Below are positions 56,451-64,000 of a stretch of 64,000 nucleotides of DNA, one piece after another. This DNA is from Hyparrhenia diplandra (taxonomy: Eukaryota > Streptophyta > Magnoliopsida > Poales > Poaceae): positions 1-64,000 of the forward strand of contig JADLZK010008802.1 of assembly GCA_015847255.1 (NCBI GenBank), in the 5' to 3' direction. A program made the translations under genes and the position numbers. Under the pieces are notes generated by a model. That model made no database searches and was not told the origin of the DNA. It worked only from the letters and a program-made list of their open reading frames with translations. Numbering within the stretch: position 1 is the stretch's first letter; every line of letters starts with the position of its first letter.

Positions 56451-57650
56451 AAATTTCTATTGTAAAATGAGGTTAACTCGCTTTTGAGAAAGCAATATGG
56501 GGTTTACATACTGGGGGAAGCGGTGCCAAAAGCAAGCAAACAAAGAAAGAAGGTTGCACCCCGACCAACGAAATTCTAGCCCAAAAAATTTACAGCGGAT
56601 CTTAACTATGAGCTTGACATCGGGTCCGCTTGATGTTCCATTCTTCAAGACGCGCAAAGAAGTTCCATGGCCTTGGATCTATCTTTCTCCTTAAGCCTCT
56701 CCCCCACATCTGCATCACATTAACAATTGCATGAATAATCACATCCAGGTTCGAAGGGAACCTCTTTTCTTTTGCCATCTTATTTGGGTTCTTCAGATTT
56801 CCCAAGTAAAGCATGCAAAGAAGAACAATATAATCCCTCGTGGCACCCCCGGCCATCGAGTCGACCACCCATATATGAAATCAGAGATACTAACAGGGGA
56901 AAATATGTAAATCAAAGGCATCTCTAACACAACACCTCATGTACTTGAGTAAGAACACATTCACGTAAAACATGATCAATTGTTTCCAAACACCCACAAG
57001 CACAACACAGCGGGCTACCCTGCCAACTTCTTTTCTTGAGGTTTTTTTTTTTTTTTTTTTGAGAAACTTTTCTTGAGGTTTCTTTGCCACCCGCAATTTA
57101 TCATGAATCATTTTCCAAAAGAAAACTTTAGTCTTTAGAGGCAATTTGCTTTCCAAATCAAGTCCTCAACCTTATCCTTGACACCCCCACCCCCCGAGTA
57201 ATCTGTTGGTATAGAGATTTTGTGGTAAATTATTGTGATTTATCAAGCACTCATCTAATGGTATCCTCTTTTGAGACATCCAAAAGCACCCCTTCTAACC
57301 AAGATCCAGTAAGATTCCTCCTAAAAGTTAAGCGCCACTCTTCTCCATCCCAAATATCGGATATTAGATTACGTTGATTCTCATTTATCTCATACGTAGA
57401 TGGAAACCGCAATTTCGGTAGGATCCCTCCCAACCATGAGCCATGCCGAATCTAATTCTATCCCCTTGTTCACTATATATTTCGCCCCATTTAAAGAAAT
57501 GCTTGACTTTATGCAAACCCTTCCAAAATTGAGATGACCCTTTTATTTTGAAGAACAAATTCCACCGCCGCAGTCCAATAACAATGGCAGCTCCTCCGAT
57601 GAATCCAGTGATTGTGGAGAGAGAAAATCAACAACATAGCTTAATCTAAA
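56451..57650 (-). mobile_element. LINE 3' fragment (zf-RVT region), degenerate
   Basis: On the minus strand the reading KSKLPLKTKVFFWKMIHDKL (about 57150) is the LPLKIKVFLW-type motif before the zf-RVT zinc finger of L1 ORF2. CCACGCLETIDHVL-like residues and further C-terminal segments (56602..56868) follow. An upstream piece (57251..57433, WDGEEWRLTFRR) belongs to the same protein. Many frame breaks are present. A 22-bp T-rich insert with its own target duplication interrupts it at 57045..57066. Confidence 0.7.
57045..57066 (-). mobile_element. Ultra-short poly(A) retro-insertion with 15-bp TSD
   Basis: A T16 run plus GAGAAA lies between copies of CTTTTCTTGAGGTTT (57030..57044 and 57067..57081). 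On the minus strand this is TTTCTC plus poly(A), the extreme case of a 5'-truncated target-primed insertion, located inside the older LINE. Confidence 0.75.
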
Positions 57651-58480
57651 AAAAGGATCTATGCAAATGACTAATTATAGTGAAAGCATGTAGACTCATT
57701 GTAATCACAAGATTGCAAAGCCTCTACCATGCAGACGGAAGATACCTGAACAGATTGGGGGAACTCCTTGAGGCAATTGCCGAGATTCCATCACATCATA
57801 TTGAGAGATCACCCTATAGATTTGGCAAAGATTGTAAATATTAGTGCTGTTCTATCATGTCTGTGTCGTCGTTGGTCTTAATGACTGCTAGGGGTTGTGG
57901 TGCACGCGGAGCCTGGAGAAAGAAACGGCTGTTATATATATGCTATCACAGAATCAACGTGATGTTAAATAAGGTCAAATCTAACCTTCAGCATATGGCA
58001 GTGTTGGCTATAATTTTTCTATGCAGTGTTGGTTACAGTTTTTTATCTGAGCAGTGATAAGTGCACTTTTATCCGAGCATATGGCAGTGTTGGCTATATA
58101 TTTGCTTTCAATCTAGTCTGCAGCTTGTTGGACCCCCCCAAAAAAAATAGTTGGATAAAAGTCCTAGGTTTTCAGTGTTAGATTCATGGTACGTGGAGTG
58201 ATACAGCGTGAGGACCCTACATTGTCCCTAGGTTCTCATTCTATAGTCAATTTCAAAATTAGTGTACAGTTGCCGTCTATTCTAATTAGTGTTCAGATGA
58301 ACCCGTGTGTTCAGAATGCACAATTGCAAAAACTAATAGAAAGATGTACTCTGAAATTATATAGGGAAAACGATGTTTCAGTATCGATTTAAGCCACCCA
58401 TTTGTTTCATGTAAATAACAGGAAAAGTTCTGTGATTTGACGGTTAAAAACTAAGTTGCCTAATCATATACTGTCGTGTT
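57651..58480. other. Intergenic; 22-bp direct repeat
   Basis: GCATATGGCAGTGTTGGCTA occurs at 57991 and 58077. No gene is recognised. The ORFs at 57857 and 58186 have no family resemblance. Confidence 0.45.
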
Positions 58481-58489
58481 GCAGGGACA

Positions 58490-59260
58490 TACCATTTCCT
58501 TTGAAGGCGTGTGCGGATCTGCTGAGCCGAGAGTCCTGAGACGCGTCACGTTGGCTGGGAGCGAAAGAAGGAATCAGTGGATTTGGTGACATAGTGAAGG
58601 GGTTCGGCACAGATCGGTGCAGCAGTTGGTCAGACAAACAAAACGAGCTCACCTGTTCCGGCGGCTGGATCTGCGGGAGCAGCTCGGGGCGGGCGTCGCT
58701 GGAACGCTGCAACAGCACACGGGATCTTCTTCCGAGCACTTGAGCCTGAGGTGAGATCTATTAGAATGGATCGACTGGGGAGGGTGGAGATTGGAGGAGA
58801 AAATGGATCCTGTAAGAGGAGAGGAAGAACTTACCAGCCGAAGAGGAGATGGAAGCGTGTGTGCGAGTGGCCTAGATGGGGACAGCGCCCGCACCAACCT
58901 GCCTCCCTCCTCTAGAACAGCGACCGCACACGGCCTCAGCTGCAGCTGGCGGGAATCTGGATCTCCACGGCAACAACCTGCACAAACGAGCAGCACCACG
59001 GCACCGGGGGACGGAGCCGAGCGGCGGCGCGCGTGGGAAGGTGTGAGGGGTCAATTTCAGGCGAAGTGGTGGCGGGCGTTGGGAGCGACCCAGGAAGATA
59101 GGGGAAGACGGTGGCGGGGGGGAAGAAGAACTCACCGCAAAGTAGCGCGATGGAAGCGCAAAAACGAAAAGAGTGGACCAGCCTGATTTTATCCCCGCCC
59201 AAAATAGTCGGAACCGCGTGCGAGGGGAGATGCAGCTACCCAACGGCCAATGACACACGG
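58490..59260 (-). other. GC-rich, spliced-looking transcription unit start (unassigned)
   Basis: On the minus strand three consensus donors occur in a GC-rich block: TTTGCG|GTGAGTTCTTC (about 59137), TCGGCTG|GTAAGTTCTTCC (about 58835) and GGAACAG|GTGAGCTCG (about 58650). Acceptor-like TTTGTGCAG (about 58975) and TCTTACAG (about 58808) lie between them. This is the look of 5' UTR or first exons of a plant gene, downstream of the promoter-like block 59260..59800. The implied exons show no recognisable protein. It could also be a fragment captured by a transposon. Confidence 0.3.
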
Positions 59261-59815
59261 GCCCCCACTCAACCAGAAGACGATGTCCCCACCAACGGGA
59301 CGGTGGCTACGACGCGCCACCGCCTTTTTTTTTTTTCCGTGGTGACCGGGCCGTTGCTTTCGCCGCACGCAGGCCCCCCGGGCGTGGCATGGGCCGGTCT
59401 TTCCGCTACGACCGTCCGGCGGCCGAAGCTCACCACGGCTCGGGCTCGCGTTGTCGAAAGTTCACCGGCGTGTACAAAATCGCCCACCGTCGGTGACCCC
59501 GCCCGCCACGGATTACCCGCCCGTTTGGACGCCGACGAGCCAAAAGCGAGGGCGTGGGGACGACGACGAGGACTGCGGCGTAAGGCGGGTTGCCAACGGC
59601 CACAGCCGGACCCGGCCAATGAACGAAGACAGCGCTTACGGTGTGATTCGCCAATGACGCCGACGACAAGAACACCTGGCCGGGCCCGCACGTAACATTT
59701 GCCGGTAATGGCTCAGCCACAAAGTCGGCGCCATCCGCTCCCCCAACGCGAATCGAACGGTCACCGGTAAAAACTATCGTGGACACGCCGACCGCCGAGC
59801 CGCTCCACACCAAAT
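59260..59815 (-). promoter_or_regulatory. CpG-rich promoter-like block
   Basis: A strongly GC- and CpG-rich stretch between AT-rich sequences directly precedes the spliced-looking exons on the minus strand. ORFs on both strands are by-products of the base composition. No TATA box is obvious. Confidence 0.3.
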
Positions 59816-62700
59816 ATTACTTTTAAATGCCTAATAGCCAATAGGTACGACAATACTACTATATAGCTAGCCGACATAAACATTAACTAAACTCTCCGGC
59901 TCTGAAAAAATTCCTAACAACTTTAGAACGGATTAGCAGATAAGATAAAAGACCATATATGTTACCCCTCATTAAGTTATTGAATACTAATACCTCTTCG
60001 AGAAGCATAAGAGAAAGTATAATAATCCTACATCAGCCGGCGACTAGAGTTGCACACGTAGGAAAAAAAAAAGCATTGCTGGCAGAGAGAGAAGGAGGCC
60101 GGCGTCTCGTCAAACGCCGACGAAAAGCAAGCGACCGCTTCGATGTACTCGGTGCTTTGACTCCCATTGGTTGTGCCAAACCGCTAGACCACAAACACCA
60201 TTAAATACAGGTGCAGCCCGCCACCACCAGCTTAGCACCTTGGTGAGCTGGAGCGCTGGTCGCCGGCGAGCAAGAGAAACCATTAATCTTGCTAATTAAG
60301 TGGTGTTGTACAGAGAGGAGAGAAATGTTGTGTTAAATGCGACCTAGACTACTGAGAGAGATTAATATGGATCGGTGGACCACTCATCTCTAGAAATTGA
60401 TTCTTTTAGAGACAGTGGGAGTAGTACTTCATTACATTATTACATTAAATATGTCATGTAGAGTATGCAGTAGAGTAGAGAAAAAGCGATGACAGTCACA
60501 TATATATATATATATATTAATTAATTAATTAAAAATTTAAAATCGATCAAGTTGTTCTTTTCCTTGGATTTCAGTGGAACTGTGAGCTTGCCTAGCTCTA
60601 ACCTTACTACCTGATCGAGCACCGACGCATATATATCCGCTAGATATATAATTAATATGGTGATCGATATGTATCAACACTTAGACGACCACCAAGCACG
60701 CAATGCACGCCTCTCTCATGTGTGTGTTTGTGAAATTGAAAACAGGAGAAGAAGAAATCGTCTCCTTTTTTTTTTTTCCCTTGAATACACAAAAGCTTTG
60801 AATATGATAGTATTAAGTAGAAGGGTTTAGATAAAAATACAACACACATATATCGAGTACAGAAGGAGATGAACTTAACAGTCATAGCTGAACCATCCTA
60901 GCAAGCAAAATTTCTGTAGATTCGTGACCTCTAGCAGCGCCGAAGGAATAATTGTCTCCCATGTTGGTTGCCACACGCTGGAGTTTGACCTGAAACCCGG
61001 CCTATGCATGGTACATGAATTTTATACTGCAGTATGTAGTAGTGTAGTGCCTATATTGATCTTGATCTCTCTCGTGACCTTGTCACTTACATATATATAG
61101 AAACAATATCATCAGAACGCATGGTCGTCGTCTTATATCGATCGTCATCGATCTTCAACGATTCCATGAGATTGCGTTTTTGTTTCATCTGCCCCGTGAC
61201 TTAGCTTAGCTGCTGCTTCGTCAACTAACGTGTGCGTGGATATATATATATATACGTACCCTTGCTTAATGCCTGCCTGCAGCATGGATGATCGATTTTA
61301 CGTAGTACATCACGCGTGTGGCGTGTTATTACCTAACTAGCTTGTATGTTTTGGCCCCGCGTCCGAATTACACGTATCATGTAATGATAAGATATGATAC
61401 GATCACGTCCTTGTGCAATATTTGTTTGAACAAAATGGACTTTGGTGGATCATATCTTCAGGCCGGGCCAGAAAGGAAGTGCATGCGCTTCGGAGAAAGG
61501 AAAAACTGATATGACTAGAAATCACGCGCGGCGTTGCCTACGTTAGCATTAGGCCAGTAGGAGCAAAAGCAGAATCAAATTATGAAGCAATATTATCCAA
61601 GTAACATCCAGAAAGGAGGAAGTTATACAAAGGCACCATCTGAGCTAGTTATTGTTGAGCAATTATCATTCTTCGAGACATATAGAAAAGGATGAGTGAC
61701 ACTGAGGCATAATTAAAAGAGACACATTTTGTACCTATTTGATAATAGAATATATTGAAAAAGGACATTGATGAATCTATTTAAACCAATCATGTTATGG
61801 AAAAAGGCAAGTTGTCCGTTAGGTTCCACAGTACAGTAAAGCAGAACGAACGGACATGCAATTCAGTTTCTTCAGTAAGTACTAATTCGAATCACAAATC
61901 CCACGATCACAAATCTAATCCAACCTTGTCATGGCATAGCCATTAACCGAAGCGTTTCTTCTGAATTCTTCGCGTTTTGCTGCACCAGGGTTCCACAAAA
62001 CCAATCATGTTATGAACCTCTTCACAGACTGTAGGTACTTTTTGGCTGTAAACCTGCATTCGTCTCTAGCAGCCTGTGGAAAAGTTTGTATAAACTTACA
62101 AAAAAGAGTGATAGGAAAGCTCAGCACTAAGCTCTGTCATCGAAAATCTCTCTATAGCAGTGCAATAGCTTCACCTGCAGTCGACTGCATGACCATAGGC
62201 TTTCTCTTCCTATGTTTGAGGCAGCCATTAAGCATGGATGTCCCAGAAAATTAAGGCATGACTTGCGGAGAAATACAGTTTCAACTGAGAAGAATCATTT
62301 AAGCTTTTCTAAAAAAAGAAAGATTTCAATCACAGTTTTTTTTGTTAGATTCAGCAAAAGGATGCGAACTTCAGCAGTGCTAATCATGATTTTACTAATT
62401 TTGAATTCGCTTCCTTAGATTTTTATTTACAAACATTAACTGAACCAATTTGAATTTTAGTTTCAGAGAGGCGAGAAGGTCACAAAGAAATGTTTGTGCC
62501 GTCTCCTCTAAAACTTAAAATTACAGAATATGCTTTGTGACCTCACAGAATTTCCTAACTATGTTTTGCATCTTCATTTGAAGTGTAATTTCTCATAATA
62601 AGAAGCTGTCAACATCATACTATTCTCGATATGCATTTGTTAAACATTGTACAGATTTCATTGAGCACCTTACCTTGGAGGCATTTTCTCAAGCATCTGG
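59816..62700. other. AT-rich intergenic sequence, nothing recognised
   Basis: It holds simple repeats, (TA)n followed by (ATTA)n at about 60500..60535 and (TA)n at 61241..61253. Only short ORFs are present, none with family signatures. Confidence 0.5.
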
Positions 62701-64000
62701 TAGGCGCTATTCATGTCGAGGACCATTCTATTTGCTGGAGCGATGACTGGACCGCTCAGCTGCTGCTGGGGCGATGACTGGATGGCTCAGTTGCCGGAGA
62801 TCACAAAGGATATCCGCTCAATCCGGAAGGACGCCGCTACTGCCACCCGACGCGGTTTCAGGCGGACCGCGAGTGTGCAGCGAGGTTTCAGGTGAGGGAC
62901 GAGCTCCATGGCGCGGCGCACCCGCCCTCTAGCATGGAGCGCGGTGGTCCAGGCCTCAGTGGTATCGCTACGGCCACCGGCACGGCGGCGACGTGGCTCC
63001 AGTGCGGCTGCTCCCTGGCGTGGGCGCGGCGGCCGCATCCCGCGCCCGGCGCCCCGTGCACCCGGGCGGCCGTAGGTGACTTGTGGCCGACTGTCCACGT
63101 GAGTGGCTGCCCTGCTCGTGAGCAGCACGGCCCGCGCGACCCTAGTGCTGAGAGCCGGCGAGCTGTGCTGGGCCTGAGCGTCCCCGGAAGGAGCCCGGAG
63201 CTGACATGCTACAGGCGTGCACGACGTCGCTGCGCTGCTCTTTGACTTTGCGACTGAGACGAGGTGGTGGCGTGCGGCGCGAGGCAGAGAGGACCCAGGC
63301 CGGCAGTGTCAGCAACCCCAATCTGATTACCGAATCTCACCAGCAACAATGTCTAGAATCCTCTAGAACTGGGTACAAGGGGAAGAGAGGGAGAGCTGAT
63401 GGAGAGAAGATGAACAGTAAACTACCGTACAATAAAGTAAAGGTAAAGGAGAGTTGATATTTTGGTTGATTCATCCCCGCTGGTCTCCCGATGGCTTTAA
63501 GTAATTTGACTCTCATGGACAATTTTGGCGTGGGCCTCAACGGCAAAGCGTGGTCGACCCACATGGAAGAGGTAGAATGACATTCCTCCCCTCCTTAAAT
63601 GGCGGCTTTCCCACTAAGCCGCTGCAATGATCTTGGCAATGATCTTCACCTCAGCCGTGCGCAGGACATCGTCAGACAGCCTTGCCACCACGCTGCCGCT
63701 GGACTTGTGGGAACCGATGAGGAAGATCTTGCCAGAAGACGACGTCGAGGATGAAGATGAAGTTCACGTGCTGCTCAACTTCCGTGCACAACAGCAGCTT
63801 GTGCATGAGCCGTAGTGCAGTCACTGCCCTCTTCACCATCGCTGAAGCTGTTGTTGTGGATTCTCGGCTCGGTGGCTTGGGAAGTGTGACTGTGGAGGAG
63901 AGGCAGCGTCCACGGAGACGAGCACGCCCTGGACGCAACCCCACGACGGACACAGCTGTACAGGCTGTGACGCCTGCAGTGACATGCACGGTGCCTTTCA
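62701..64000. other. GC-rich block at the window end, unassigned
   Basis: 62720..63320 and 63600..64000 are GC-rich and open in several frames on both strands. No domain is recognised in any frame. On the minus strand, 63620..63750 reads VARLSDDVLRTAEVKIIAKI, which looks coding-like but matches no family I can name. The feature may continue beyond the window. Confidence 0.3.

Noticed and set aside
62787..63245. GC-rich ORFs on both strands at the window end
   Set aside because: No family motif in any frame; length is explained by GC-rich composition.

Overview
This is nuclear genomic DNA from a grass (Poaceae). The main evidence is a set of GC-rich, grass-type genes with GT-AG introns (beta-expansin, NPF6 transporter, GT47 glycosyltransferase, oxysterol-binding-related protein) set in a large excess of transposon-derived sequence. 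The repeat types are also those of grass genomes: CACTA elements, a Helitron with the CTAG terminus, Stowaway-like MITEs, L1-type LINEs and TGTAACA-type LTRs. I cannot name the species.

Layout. (1) 1-13.4 kb is a multi-level transposon nest. LTR-like host DNA holds a GAAAGGTCC-type repeat (1647..12887). That repeat is split by a 9.3-kb CACTA element (2926..12243, TSD TCT), which itself contains a solo LTR (about 8907..10541). The CACTA element also holds a pair of roughly 1.1-kb inverted arms around a 53-bp spacer, a tandem array of about 156 bp per unit, and three tRNA-like units. (2) 13.4-19.3 kb holds two degenerate LINEs. The second is interrupted by another copy of the GAAAGGTCC repeat with a 10-bp target duplication. 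(3) 20.2-22.2 kb is an intact three-exon beta-expansin gene. (4) 26.4-29.5 kb is a MITE followed by a minus-strand LINE. (5) 30.2-47.3 kb is the gene-rich part: an NPF6/NRT1.1-type transporter, a truncated DUF641-like fragment, the 3' nine exons of an oxysterol-binding-related protein gene with a LINE in one intron, a flavin monooxygenase, tRNA-Gly(GCC), a MUR3-like GT47 protein and a very acidic nuclear-type protein. (6) 51.3 kb is an intact 8-cysteine (DC2.15-type) secreted protein. (7) 52-55.5 kb is AT-rich duplicated DNA with a 687-bp Helitron whose empty site is preserved next door, plus a minisatellite. (8) 56.4-64 kb holds a LINE fragment, a GC-rich exon/promoter-like block and sequence I cannot assign.

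The genes do not form an operon or an evident cluster; they are independent plant genes. Several relate to the cell wall or secretion (expansin, GT47, 8-cysteine protein), but nothing in the sequence shows shared regulation. Four multi-exon or long genes (NPF6, FMO, GT47, ORP) carry small frame disruptions that can nearly all be explained as extra bases, mostly in short homopolymers or tandem repeats. This pattern suggests consensus insertion errors rather than four independent pseudogenes, and it affects how every gene call here should be read.

The most interesting observations are the self-complementary hairpin inside the CACTA element, the codon-precise nesting that dates insertions relative to each other, the Helitron with its paralogous empty site, and the tyrosine at the selectivity-determining position of the NPF6 transporter.
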